From Bacteroidia bacterium (GTDB lineage Bacteria > Bacteroidota > Bacteroidia > Bacteroidales > Marinilabiliaceae), in the NCBI GenBank assembly GCA_030526155.1, contig JAUNDI010000009.1:1-64000 (forward strand): a stretch of DNA of 64,000 nucleotides, written 5' to 3'. The first letter of the stretch is position 1. Each line of letters opens with the position of its first letter. A model generated the notes under the pieces. It was not told the origin of the DNA. It saw nothing but the letters and a program-made list of their open reading frames with translations, and did no database searches. Shown here piece by piece: positions 17,262 to 25,035 of this stretch. A program made the position numbers and the translations under genes.

Positions 17262-17349
17262 TTTGAGGGAATAGAGGGTATGGTGTAATTATAGAGGATA
17301 AATAGTGAGAGGGATAGGGTGTGGGGCGGTTTGGGGCGTTGTGTTTTTG

Positions 17350-17437
17350 GTAGTTGGACTAGTTATTCTAGTGGTTCTAGAGAGTCTAGAGGATACTAGG
17401 GAGGATAGTGGGTGTAGCCTTGTTGCTCGTAATTTTT
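17350..17437 (+). repeat. CTAG-phased repeat, copy A
   Basis: Six short units start at 17350, 17359, 17368, 17377, 17386 and 17396 (lengths 9, 9, 9, 9, 10, then the tail). All but the first begin CTAG. The tail from 17401 to 17437 is identical over 37 bp to copy B at 17489-17525 and contains TGTAGCCTTGTTG and CTCGTAA. Confidence 0.8.
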
Positions 17438-17532
17438 GTAGTTATTCTAGATAGACTAGTTATTCTAGAGTGGCTAGAGGGGGCTAGGGAGGATAGTGGG
17501 TGTAGCCTTGTTGCTCGTAATTTTTATATTTG
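17438..17532 (+). repeat. CTAG-phased repeat, copy B, with promoter-like end
   Basis: Units start at 17438, 17447, 17456, 17465, 17474 and 17484, repeating the 9-9-9-9-10 rhythm of copy A, and the 37-bp tail (17489-17525) is identical to copy A. Copy B differs by ending in TATATTTG (17525-17532), a perfect -7 promoter element reading toward the gene at 17648. It directly abuts copy A. Confidence 0.8.
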
Positions 17533-17612
17533 ATAGTAATGGGAGTGTTGGGTGTTTGGGGCGGTTTATTTTCATTTTTTGCTTTCTGTTATCAGTTTTT
17601 AACTAAAAGCGT

Positions 17613-17620
17613 TATCTTTG
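17613..17620 (+). promoter_or_regulatory. -7 promoter element for the 17648 gene
   Basis: TATCTTTG matches TAnnTTTG and lies 27 nt before the ATG at 17648. A TTG inside this element could be mistaken for a start codon; the overlap argues against that. Confidence 0.55.
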
Positions 17621-17647
17621 CCGAAGTATAACATCAACAAAAACACA

Positions 17648-18349
17648 ATGTTTAGATCAATCAAATTACTACTATTATTCCTGTTAGCGGCCACTCCGCT
17701 CATGGCGCAGGAAGGGTCGTACGCTGAGTCGATACCAGCGAGACCACCTTATTTTATTCCTATGGTTGGAGAATCGTCTACACCAGATGCTGAAGGTTTT
17801 TTGAGGCGTTGGATGATTCTAGATCCGATTCATAAAGATTTGCGAACCAACATTTTGTTTACTGATTCTTATTTACGTGCGTCATTTGTGGATACACTAT
17901 ACTTTAAGGATCAGTTCTCACTTGTTATGCCCAAAGAGGGCAAGAAAGAGAAGTGGGGTAAAGAGAAATTGCAGTGGCGAGCAGTAGAGTCGAACGGCTA
18001 CAACGTGCAACTACTCCGCTATGCAGAGTTACAACTCAAGGTTAAGTATTACGGTGTACTCTTCTTTGTGGCGACGATAGTTGACGCACCAGAAGATATG
18101 GATGTGAGACTTGCCATTGGTTCGAATTCCGCTTCTATGTGGTGGCTTAATGGAGAGGAGGCCTTAATATTATCCGGTGACCGTCGTATGGTAATGGATG
18201 ATGGAGTATCGCAGATAGTTAAACTTAAGAAAGGAGCAAATATACTAAGAGGAGCCATTATTAATGGACCAGGTATGAGCAGCTACTGCGTTCGAATGCT
18301 TGATACAAAGGGAGAACCAGTAAGGAATATTGCAGTTAGAACAAAATAA
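17648..18349 (+). CDS. Secreted protein of unknown function, hydrolase-associated type
   Basis: A 233-residue protein with a signal peptide (LLLLFLLAATPLMAQ). The C-terminal half (about 130-230) is a beta-sandwich-like domain with SNSASMWWLNGEEALILSG and VKLKKGANILRGAIING. That pattern recurs in accessory domains of secreted carbohydrate-active enzymes, where it probably binds ligands. No catalytic motif is recognised. It precedes the GH43-type gene by 15 nt, so a joint role in glycan use is likely. Start ATG is placed downstream of the -7 element. Confidence 0.65.
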   Translation: MFRSIKLLLLFLLAATPLMAQEGSYAESIPARPPYFIPMVGESSTPDAEGFLRRWMILDPIHKDLRTNILFTDSYLRASFVDTLYFKDQFSLVMPKEGKKEKWGKEKLQWRAVESNGYNVQLLRYAELQLKVKYYGVLFFVATIVDAPEDMDVRLAIGSNSASMWWLNGEEALILSGDRRMVMDDGVSQIVKLKKGANILRGAIINGPGMSSYCVRMLDTKGEPVRNIAVRTK

Positions 18350-18364
18350 TAGAACAAGAACGAC

Positions 18365-19804
18365 ATGAAGAATTATATATCAACTCTAGCTGCATCGCTT
18401 TTGTTTGTCAGTGCAGCGAATGCGCAAGTAGGCGAGCCATTTATACATGATCCAGCTACGTTAGCCTATTGTGAAGGCAAGTATTATACATTTGGCACAG
18501 GCGGAGGCGGTCTTGTTTCAGAAGATGGGTGGACATGGCATAAAGGTCCGAATTGCAACTTCCAGCGAGGAGCAGCACCAGACGTATTGAAGATAGGCGA
18601 CAGATACTTGGTAGCCTATAGTGCAACAGGAGGAGGACTTGGCGGAAGTCATAAAGGCGAAGTCAGAACAATGTGGACTAAGTCGTTTGACCCTGAGTCG
18701 CCCGACTACGGCTATACCGACTTTAATGTAGTAGCCACATCGGTAGACGGAGAAGATTGTGACGCAATAGATGCGGGCCTATTGTTAGATCCAACGACAG
18801 GTAGGCTATGGTGCTCGTACGGTACATACTTTGGTAATATTAGGATAGTAGAGTTGGACCCAGATACAGGAGCACGACTTGAAGGCAATGAACCAGTAGA
18901 TATTGCCATTGACTGCGAAGCCACAGACCTTATATATAGAGGCGGTTGGTATTATCTATTAGGTACACATGGTACATGCTGCGACGGTCCGAACTCCACC
19001 TACAACATAGTGGTAGGTCGTTCGAGGAATGTAACTGGACCATATATTGATAATATGGGCAGAGACATGATGAAAGGCGGAGGAAAGATGGTAATAGCAG
19101 CCCATGATAGAGTAACCGGACCAGGACATTTTGGTCGCACTATTATAGAAGACGGCGTAGAGATAATGACCTGTCACTTCGAGGCCGACTTTGATAGAGG
19201 CGGCTATAGTACACTTGGCATTCGTCCATTGTTATGGAAGAACGACTGGCCAGTAGCAGGAAAAGTATTTAAAGAGGGAGTATATGAGATAGAGTCGGTT
19301 CGTCGAGGCTATGCCGTTGAGCTCTCTGTAGACTTTGTGAGGATAGAGACAGAGCGCAGACGCTTCTGGGGGGTAGACCCAGAGATAGCCAAGAAGAAGA
19401 TACCAGAGCAGAAGTTAGAAGACGTTATTGCCGGGTGGCCAAAAGGCGATATTATAGTTAGAGCATGCGACTATATGTTTAGGCCAAATCAGAAGTGGAC
19501 CATCAAGGCTGCGGAAGATAAAGGCGGCTATCTAGGCGCTCCATATTATACCATTATGATAGAAGGCACAGAGCGAGCTTTGGCTGTTGGAGAGAACGAC
19601 TCCATTATAGCAGTAGAGAAATATACTGGAGCAGATGAGCAGCTTTGGCGTATAGAGCAACTTATTGATGGTACGTATAGGATTATGCCAAAGGCACAAG
19701 GTGAGACACAGAAAGTATTGATGTCGGCCGGAGATAGCAACTTGACATTAGGAGTATTTAATGTAAATGACGATAATGTGAAGTGGAATCTTAACCTATT
19801 GTAG
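18365..19804 (+). CDS. GH43-type glycoside hydrolase with ricin-like C-terminal domain
   Basis: A 479-residue secreted protein (signal peptide to AANAQ). Residues 22-300 look like a five-bladed GH43 propeller: FIHDPATL carries the general-base candidate Asp29, DCDAIDAGLLLD a second Asp, and TCHFEADF the likely acid Glu. The closest resemblance is to endo-arabinanases. The C-terminal part (about 350-479) has beta-trefoil features (NQKWTIKAAED, DEQLWRIEQLIDGTYRI) of a ricin-type carbohydrate-binding domain. Substrate is inferred only at the level of arabinan or related plant or host glycans. Confidence 0.8.
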   Translation: MKNYISTLAASLLFVSAANAQVGEPFIHDPATLAYCEGKYYTFGTGGGGLVSEDGWTWHKGPNCNFQRGAAPDVLKIGDRYLVAYSATGGGLGGSHKGEVRTMWTKSFDPESPDYGYTDFNVVATSVDGEDCDAIDAGLLLDPTTGRLWCSYGTYFGNIRIVELDPDTGARLEGNEPVDIAIDCEATDLIYRGGWYYLLGTHGTCCDGPNSTYNIVVGRSRNVTGPYIDNMGRDMMKGGGKMVIAAHDRVTGPGHFGRTIIEDGVEIMTCHFEADFDRGGYSTLGIRPLLWKNDWPVAGKVFKEGVYEIESVRRGYAVELSVDFVRIETERRRFWGVDPEIAKKKIPEQKLEDVIAGWPKGDIIVRACDYMFRPNQKWTIKAAEDKGGYLGAPYYTIMIEGTERALAVGENDSIIAVEKYTGADEQLWRIEQLIDGTYRIMPKAQGETQKVLMSAGDSNLTLGVFNVNDDNVKWNLNLL

Positions 19805-19834
19805 TATAAGACGGGTAGTAGATTTTGAGATATG

Positions 19835-19866
19835 AGGGGAGTCTAGGTGGGCTAGACTCCCCTTTG
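19835..19866. terminator. Rho-independent terminator after the GH43 gene
   Basis: A perfect 12-bp stem (AGGGGAGTCTAG at 19835-19846 against 19852-19863) with a 5-nt loop follows the GH43 stop by 30 nt. The T-run after it is short. Confidence 0.75.
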
Positions 19867-19977
19867 TGCTGTAAAATATTTTGATACATCTTTTTTAGTA
19901 ACTATCGCAACAAACCGCCATGCATTTCGTAGAATAGAGGAAATGCAACTTTTGAACTTAAAAGATCAAAACTCAAT

Positions 19978-20457
19978 ATGGGAAAAGTTACCATTTATAA
20001 GAAATATATCACTCTTGCTCGCAAGATGGCTAGAGAGAATAGTACTGCTCGAGTAGATGGCAGGAGTGTATTTATCAAACGATATCCCGGAGGAAATTAT
20101 AGGATTATCATGGTGCATGTTACTGAAAAGCAACGTGCTATGCGTGATATGTTTGCCGAGGCCAATGTCATGGCAAAAGCCGATATGACTAGTTGGAATA
20201 GGGTAAGGCACTGGGCTAGGTATGCGAAGAGATATAATAAGAGAGGAGCGTATAGAGCTGCTGTGTCTTATTATTGTAGATTGTTGGCTAAAGCGGACGA
20301 TAGGGGAGAGGTAGAGAGTGTTGAGTATAAGCCGCTTTTTGTTGTTGAGAGGAGAGGTGAGGATGGGGTAGAGAAGAGGCATGACGAAGGTTATTATATC
20401 CCGATGTATGGTTATGGAGGGAGCTGTGTAGGAGGTTCGTGGATATTAGCAGGTTAG
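19978..20457 (+). CDS. Conserved-looking basic protein, unknown function
   Basis: A 159-residue protein, strongly basic in its first two thirds (many Arg/Lys around RNRVRHWARYAKRYNKRGAYRAAV) and Gly/Tyr-rich at the C-terminus (GYYIPMYGYGGSCVGGSW). There is no signal peptide, membrane segment or motif I recognise. A nucleic-acid-binding or virion-like role could be imagined from composition only. It stands alone between the GH43 gene and tuf. Confidence 0.6.
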   Translation: MGKVTIYKKYITLARKMARENSTARVDGRSVFIKRYPGGNYRIIMVHVTEKQRAMRDMFAEANVMAKADMTSWNRVRHWARYAKRYNKRGAYRAAVSYYCRLLAKADDRGEVESVEYKPLFVVERRGEDGVEKRHDEGYYIPMYGYGGSCVGGSWILAG

Positions 20458-20539
20458 TGGTAGAAATATCTCTCTTCTTAAAAAAGACTAAAACACTATT
20501 TTTTTATTGTGGCTGTTGGTGTAATTCAAATAAAATATA

Positions 20540-20547
20540 TACCTTTG
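20540..20547 (+). promoter_or_regulatory. -7 promoter element for tuf
   Basis: TACCTTTG matches TAnnTTTG and lies about 100 nt upstream of the tuf ATG, leaving a leader of normal length for this highly expressed operon. A TTG at 20518-20520 is a plausible -33 element. Confidence 0.6.
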
Positions 20548-20651
20548 CCCCCGAAAATTCTACTTATGGATAACTATGTCTGTTAGTGAGGGTTTTCAAT
20601 AAAGTAAGAAGATTAAATATTTTAATATCTAATTGTCTAATAATTCGAATT

Positions 20652-21839
20652 ATGGCTAAAGAAACTTTCCAGAGAACCAAGCCACACGTTAACATTGGTA
20701 CTATCGGCCACGTTGACCATGGTAAGACTACTTTGACTGCTGCTATCACAACCGTTCTTGCAAAGAAGGGTTTGTCAGAGGCAAAGGCATTCGATTCAAT
20801 CGATAACGCACCTGAGGAGAAGGAGCGTGGTATTACAATTAACACAGCTCACGTAGAGTATCAGACAGAGAACCGTCACTACGCACACGTTGACTGTCCA
20901 GGCCACGCCGACTATGTAAAGAACATGGTTACTGGTGCTGCTCAGATGGATGGTGCTATCCTCGTAGTAGCTTCTACAGATGGTCCTATGCCACAGACAC
21001 GCGAGCACATTCTTCTCGCTCGTCAGGTAAACGTTCCTAGAATCGTAGTATTCATGAACAAGGTAGATATGGTTGACGACGCTGAGCTTCTTGATCTCGT
21101 TGAGATGGAGATTCGCGATCTTCTTTCATTCTATGAGTTCGATGGTGACAACTCACCAGTAGTTCGTGGTTCTGCTCTTGGTGCACTTAACGGTGAGCCA
21201 CAGTGGGAGGAGAAGGTAATGGAGCTTATGGCTGCTGTTGACGAGTGGATTCCACTTCCAGAGCGTGCTGTAGATAAGCCATTCATTCTTCCAGTAGAGG
21301 ACGTATTCACAATTACAGGTCGTGGTACTGTTGCTACAGGTCGTATCGAGGCAGGTGTTGTTCACGTAGGTGAGGAGCTCCAGTTGATCGGTCTTGGTGC
21401 TGAGGGTAAGAAGACAGTATGTACAGGTGTTGAGATGTTCCGCAAGCTCCTCGATGAGGGTCAAGCTGGTGATAACGTAGGTCTCCTCCTCCGTGGTATT
21501 GAGAAGTCAGAGGTTAAGCGTGGTATGGTACTTGCTAAGCCAGGTACAATCACTCCTCACACAAAGTTCAAGGCTTCTATCTACGTATTGAAGAAGGAAG
21601 AGGGTGGTCGTACAACTCCATTCCACAACCGTTACCGTCCACAGTTCTATCTCCGTACACTCGATATCACAGGTGAGATTACACTCCCAGAGAATACAGA
21701 GATGGTTATGCCAGGTGATAACGTAGAGATCGTAGTTGATCTTATCTACCCTGTAGCATTGAACCTCGGTCTCCGTTTCGCTATCCGCGAGGGTGGTCGT
21801 ACAGTAGGTGCTGGTCAGATTACAGAGATCCTCGAGTAA
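20652..21839 (+). CDS. tuf: Elongation factor Tu
   Basis: GTPase that delivers aminoacyl-tRNA to the ribosome. The P-loop GHVDHGKTT is at residues 19-27, with RGITI (switch I), DCPGH (switch II) and NKVD for guanine recognition, then domains 2 and 3. Start is the ATG giving [12 protein letters not shown], the universal N-terminus; an upstream in-frame codon would add a tail unknown in the family. Length is 395 residues. Codon use shifts here to the CGT/CTC-rich style of highly expressed genes. Confidence 0.98.
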   Translation: MAKETFQRTKPHVNIGTIGHVDHGKTTLTAAITTVLAKKGLSEAKAFDSIDNAPEEKERGITINTAHVEYQTENRHYAHVDCPGHADYVKNMVTGAAQMDGAILVVASTDGPMPQTREHILLARQVNVPRIVVFMNKVDMVDDAELLDLVEMEIRDLLSFYEFDGDNSPVVRGSALGALNGEPQWEEKVMELMAAVDEWIPLPERAVDKPFILPVEDVFTITGRGTVATGRIEAGVVHVGEELQLIGLGAEGKKTVCTGVEMFRKLLDEGQAGDNVGLLLRGIEKSEVKRGMVLAKPGTITPHTKFKASIYVLKKEEGGRTTPFHNRYRPQFYLRTLDITGEITLPENTEMVMPGDNVEIVVDLIYPVALNLGLRFAIREGGRTVGAGQITEILE

Positions 21840-21860
21840 TACATTACTCAGCATATTATT

Positions 21861-21889
21861 ATTCAGGGGGAGCAACCCTCCCTCTGAAT
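21861..21889 (+). terminator. Hairpin between tuf and tRNA-Trp
   Basis: ATTCAGGGGGAG (21861-21872) pairs with 21878-21889 over 12 bp with one G-U pair and a 5-nt loop. Only a short T-run follows. It may be a partial terminator or an RNA-processing signal separating the tuf message from the tRNA. Confidence 0.5.
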
Positions 21890-21894
21890 TTCAT

Positions 21895-21967
21895 ACGGGT
21901 GTAGCTCAGTTGGTAGAGCACTGGTCTCCAAAACCAGGTGTCGGGAGTTCGAGTCTCTCCTCCCGTG
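21895..21967 (+). tRNA. trnW: tRNA-Trp (CCA anticodon)
   Basis: A 73-nt cloverleaf: acceptor ACGGGTG, D-arm GCTC/GAGC, anticodon stem CTGGT/ACCAG with loop CTCCAAA (anticodon CCA at 21928-21930), 5-nt variable loop and T-arm with TTCGAGT. The 3' CCA is not encoded. Acceptor position 6-67 is a T-T mismatch. Position between tuf and secE is the conserved Bacteroidota order. Confidence 0.95.
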
Positions 21968-21987
21968 CTTAAGCGTAAAAAGATATT

Positions 21988-22182
21988 ATGAATAAGATAG
22001 CAAATTACTTTAAAGAAGTATACAACGAGTTGGTCAACAAGACATCTTGGCCATCTTGGACTGATCTTTCGAATAGTGCTCGAGTAGTAATGGTAGCTTC
22101 GGTTATTATTGCGCTTGTAGTGTTTGCGATGGATTATTGCTTCGAGAACATTTTGAAGTTGGTTTACAGTCTCTTGTACTAA
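21988..22182 (+). CDS. secE: Preprotein translocase subunit SecE
   Basis: A 64-residue single-span SecE that stabilises SecY in the Sec translocon. The conserved amphipathic part EVYNELVNKTSWPSW is followed by one transmembrane helix (about 31-55). It lies between tRNA-Trp and nusG, as in most bacteria. Confidence 0.93.
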   Translation: MNKIANYFKEVYNELVNKTSWPSWTDLSNSARVVMVASVIIALVVFAMDYCFENILKLVYSLLY

Positions 22183-22192
22183 TATATAAGAT

Positions 22193-22738
22193 ATGGCAGA
22201 GGTCAAGAAGAATTGGTATGTATTGCGTGCTATAGGCGGCAAGGAGAAGAAGGCGAAAGAGAACCTAGTTAATGAGATCTCTCGCATCGGATATGATGAT
22301 TATGTAGGAGAGGTAGTGGTTCCAGTTGAGAAGGTATTTTCTCAGGTAGGAGGCAAGAAGGTTCAGAGAGAGAAGATTTTGTTCTCGGGCTATGTTTTCG
22401 TGGAGGCTGCTTTGGTCAATGATGTAGAGTTTGTAATACAGAATATACCAAATATTATTGACTTCGTACGTGGCGTAGACAAGAAGCCAGCTGCTATGCG
22501 AGCATCAGAGGTAGCGCGTATGATTGGCACTACAGACGAGATGTCGGATGATACTCAAGAGGAGCAGATACCTTACTATGTAGGAGAGAATGTGAAGGTA
22601 ACAGATGGACCTTTCAATGGATTCTCTGGTACGATTGAGAAGGTAGACGAAGAGAAGAAGAAGCTCTCTGTAATGGTAAAGATTTTTGGAAGAAAGACGC
22701 CATTAGAGTTGGGTTATCTTCAGGTAGAGAAAGAATAA
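22193..22738 (+). CDS. nusG: Transcription termination/antitermination factor NusG
   Basis: A 181-residue NusG with an NGN domain (about 4-115: NWYVLRAIGGKEKKAKENL, FSGYVFVEA, GVDKKPAAM) and a C-terminal KOW domain (VKVTDGPFNGFSGTIEKVDEEKKKL). It binds RNA polymerase and links it to Rho or the ribosome. It lies 10 nt after secE. Confidence 0.96.
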   Translation: MAEVKKNWYVLRAIGGKEKKAKENLVNEISRIGYDDYVGEVVVPVEKVFSQVGGKKVQREKILFSGYVFVEAALVNDVEFVIQNIPNIIDFVRGVDKKPAAMRASEVARMIGTTDEMSDDTQEEQIPYYVGENVKVTDGPFNGFSGTIEKVDEEKKKLSVMVKIFGRKTPLELGYLQVEKE

Positions 22739-22841
22739 TGAGTAAATCGCTGAGTATTAATGCTTCCTCCCTACGTAGATAGGGGTCATACCAGTAGATA
22801 CGAGTTATATATAATAATTTTTTATTTTTAGAATTGCTAAA
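22739..22841 (+). promoter_or_regulatory. Leader region of rplK
   Basis: A 103-nt gap with a small hairpin (TCCCTA 22768-22773 with TAGGGG 22780-22785) and an AT-rich end. In many bacteria the L11 leader holds the binding site by which L1 represses its own operon; this gap is the natural place, but I cannot match the known site. Confidence 0.3.
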
Positions 22842-23270
22842 ATGGCTAAAGAAGTAGAAACCTTTATCAAACTTCAAGTTAAAGGTGGCGCAGCGAATCC
22901 TTCACCTCCAATTGGTCCAGCACTTGGTTCAAAGGGTGTGAACATTATGGAATTCTGCAAGCAGTTCAACGCCAGAACACAGGACAAGGCTGGTAAGATT
23001 CTTCCAGTTGTCATCACTGTTTATAACGACAAATCATTTGAGTTCGTTATAAAGACTCCTCCTGCAGCAGTGCAGATCAAAGAGTATGCTAAGCTTAAGA
23101 GCGGTTCGGACCAACCAAACCGTAAGAAGGTGGGCTCTTTGACAATGGATCAGGTGAAGGCAATTGCAGAGGATAAGATGCCTGACCTTAACTGTTTCAC
23201 TGTTGAGGCTGCAATGAGTATGATTGCTGGCACAGCCAGAAGTATGGGCGTTACCGTAGCTAGCAAATAA
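22842..23270 (+). CDS. rplK: 50S ribosomal protein L11
   Basis: A 142-residue full-length L11 with the conserved proline-rich start [24 protein letters not shown] and the C-terminal rRNA-binding domain ending [11 protein letters not shown]11 is part of the GTPase-associated centre of the ribosome. It heads the rplKAJL cluster. Confidence 0.98.
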   Translation: MAKEVETFIKLQVKGGAANPSPPIGPALGSKGVNIMEFCKQFNARTQDKAGKILPVVITVYNDKSFEFVIKTPPAAVQIKEYAKLKSGSDQPNRKKVGSLTMDQVKAIAEDKMPDLNCFTVEAAMSMIAGTARSMGVTVASK

Positions 23271-23292
23271 TTAATTTAAACCCATTGCAACA

Positions 23293-23988
23293 ATGACAAA
23301 ACTAACGAAAAACAGAAAGTTAGCTTTAGCAAAGATTGAGGCAGGTAAGCAGTACGACATTAACGAGGCAGCAGCTCTCGTTAAGGAGATTACTACTACA
23401 AAGTTTGATGCGTCTGTAGACGTTGACGTTCGTTTGGGCGTTGATCCTCGTAAGGCAAATCAGATGGTACGTGGTGTCTGCACACTTCCTCACGGCACTG
23501 GTAAGCAGGTACGTGTACTTGTTCTCTGTACTCCAGATAAGGAAGCAGAAGCTAAAGCAGCTGGCGCTGATTATGTTGGTCTCGATGAGTATATCGAGAA
23601 GATTAAGGGTGGCTGGACTGATGTTGATGTTATCATCACAATGCCTGCTATCATGCCTAAGGTTGGTGCACTCGGTCGAGTATTGGGCCCACGTGGCTTG
23701 ATGCCAAACCCAAAGAGTGGTACTGTTACTATGGATGTAGCTAAGGCTGTAACAGAGGTCAAGGCTGGTAAGATCGATTTCAAGGTTGACAAGTTTGGTA
23801 TTATCCACGCATCAATTGGCAAGGTTTCTTTTGATGCTGCTAAAATTGTTGACAACGTCAAAGAATTTATCAGTGTTATTCTGAAGTTGAAACCTTCAGC
23901 AGCTAAGGGTACTTACGTAAAGAGTGTATTCATTTCTAGCACCATGAGTCCTGGTATTCATGTTGACTACAAGTCAGTAGAGGCTTAA
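23293..23988 (+). CDS. rplA: 50S ribosomal protein L1
   Basis: A 231-residue L1 with [30 protein letters not shown] and the C-terminal [11 protein letters not shown]. It forms the L1 stalk at the E site and is usually the translational repressor of rplKA. It lies 22 nt after rplK. Confidence 0.98.
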   Translation: MTKLTKNRKLALAKIEAGKQYDINEAAALVKEITTTKFDASVDVDVRLGVDPRKANQMVRGVCTLPHGTGKQVRVLVLCTPDKEAEAKAAGADYVGLDEYIEKIKGGWTDVDVIITMPAIMPKVGALGRVLGPRGLMPNPKSGTVTMDVAKAVTEVKAGKIDFKVDKFGIIHASIGKVSFDAAKIVDNVKEFISVILKLKPSAAKGTYVKSVFISSTMSPGIHVDYKSVEA

Positions 23989-24017
23989 TTGTGTTTAACA
24001 TCTAAACTGAAAATCTG

Positions 24018-24524
24018 ATGAACAAGGAAGAAAAGAATACTCTCGCAGCTGAGCTTTCACAGGCAGTTAAGGACTACGCACATTTCTATGTAGTAGACTT
24101 CTCTGGCATGAACGCTGAGCAGACAAGTAAGCTCCGTCGTGAGTGCTTCAATAAGGAAGTTAAACTCATGGTCGTAAAGAATACTACTTTCGCTAAGGCT
24201 CTTAAGAGCGTTAACGAGGAGGAGTATGCAGACATGGTGAATATGCTTAAGGGATCTTCAGCTATTATGTTTACCAACACAGGTAACGTACCAGCAAAGA
24301 TCGTTAAGGAGATGTACAAGTCTGGCGACAAACCTGCACTGAAGGGTGCATACGTAGAGCAGTCGGTATATGGTGCAGACCAGTTAGACGCTCTCGCAGC
24401 AATCAAGAGCAAGAACGAGCTCATCGCAGACGTTATCGCTCTCTTGCAATCTCCAGCTCGTACTGTTATTTCTGCACTTACAAACGCTGCAGAAGGCAAG
24501 GAAGAGACTGAGACTTTAAAGTAA
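24018..24524 (+). CDS. rplJ: 50S ribosomal protein L10
   Basis: A 168-residue L10, base of the L7/L12 stalk, with the N-terminal rRNA-binding part (HFYVVDFSGMNAEQTSKLRRE, VVKNTTFAKAL) and a C-terminal helix that binds L7/L12 dimers. It is 29 nt after rplA. Confidence 0.97.
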   Translation: MNKEEKNTLAAELSQAVKDYAHFYVVDFSGMNAEQTSKLRRECFNKEVKLMVVKNTTFAKALKSVNEEEYADMVNMLKGSSAIMFTNTGNVPAKIVKEMYKSGDKPALKGAYVEQSVYGADQLDALAAIKSKNELIADVIALLQSPARTVISALTNAAEGKEETETLK

Positions 24525-24560
24525 CAATTTATTAATTTTGACCCAATAATTTTTAGTACA

Positions 24561-24932
24561 ATGTCAGATATAAAGAAACTCGCTGAGGAGTTGGTAAACC
24601 TCACAGTAAAGGAAGTTAACGAGCTCGCAACAGTTCTCAAGGACGAGTACGGTATCGAGCCAGCAGCAGCAGCAGTAGTTGTAGCAGGTGGTGCAGACGC
24701 AGGTGCAGCTGCAGCAGCACAGACAGAGTTTGATGTAATCCTTAAGAGCGCAGGCGCTGCTAAGCTAGGTGTAGTTAAGGCAGTTAAGGAGAACGCAGGT
24801 CTTGGTCTTAAGGAGGCTAAGGAACTTGTAGACAAGGCTCCATGCACAGTTAAGGAGAAGGTCTCTAAGGAAGAGGCTGAGGCTCTCAAGGCTAAGCTCG
24901 AGGAAGCTGGTGCTGAAGTAGAACTTAAATAA
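24561..24932 (+). CDS. rplL: 50S ribosomal protein L7/L12
   Basis: A 123-residue stalk protein with an N-terminal dimerisation domain, an Ala-rich hinge (about 34-52) and the C-terminal factor-binding domain ([39 protein letters not shown]). It recruits translational GTPases such as EF-Tu. Confidence 0.98.
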   Translation: MSDIKKLAEELVNLTVKEVNELATVLKDEYGIEPAAAAVVVAGGADAGAAAAAQTEFDVILKSAGAAKLGVVKAVKENAGLGLKEAKELVDKAPCTVKEKVSKEEAEALKAKLEEAGAEVELK

Positions 24933-24955
24933 TAACAACCTACAATAGGATAGGT

Positions 24956-24988
24956 GAGGAGTTAGAATCCCCTAACTCCTCGCTTTTT
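24956..24988 (+). terminator. Terminator or attenuator between rplL and rpoB
   Basis: A perfect 10-bp stem (GAGGAGTTAG at 24956-24965 against 24972-24981) with a 6-nt loop is followed by GCTTTTT. In E. coli a comparable attenuator reduces transcription from ribosomal genes into rpoBC; the position here suggests the same role. Confidence 0.8.
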
Positions 24989-25035
24989 CGTGTTTCTGTT
25001 AGTTTATTAAGTTCCAATCTATCCAATACAATATA

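Larger units (their letters stand above)
17135..17647. other. Gene-free region rich in repeats
   Basis: No credible coding region. From left to right it holds the PadR promoter, an inverted repeat at 17237-17261, a G-rich stretch, two copies of a CTAG-phased repeat (17350-17525) and promoter elements at 17525-17532 and 17613-17620 serving the plus strand. GGGGCGGTTT occurs at 17323 and again at 17558. Confidence 0.7.

Noticed and set aside
17350..17525. CRISPR array
   Set aside because: Units are 9-10 nt without spacers of constant length, and no cas genes are present. The 11-nt arrays fail for the same reason.
17618..17647. N-terminal extension of the secreted protein from a TTG
   Set aside because: The TTG is part of the -7 element TATCTTTG, and the signal peptide begins properly at the ATG at 17648.
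20586..20651. N-terminal extension of EF-Tu
   Set aside because: EF-Tu universally starts close to MAKE; the 22 extra residues have no counterpart.
21859..22287. Minus-strand open frame across tRNA-Trp and secE
   Set aside because: Its C-terminal part is the antisense translation of the tRNA, a well-known artefact pattern, and the rest is antisense to secE and the start of nusG.
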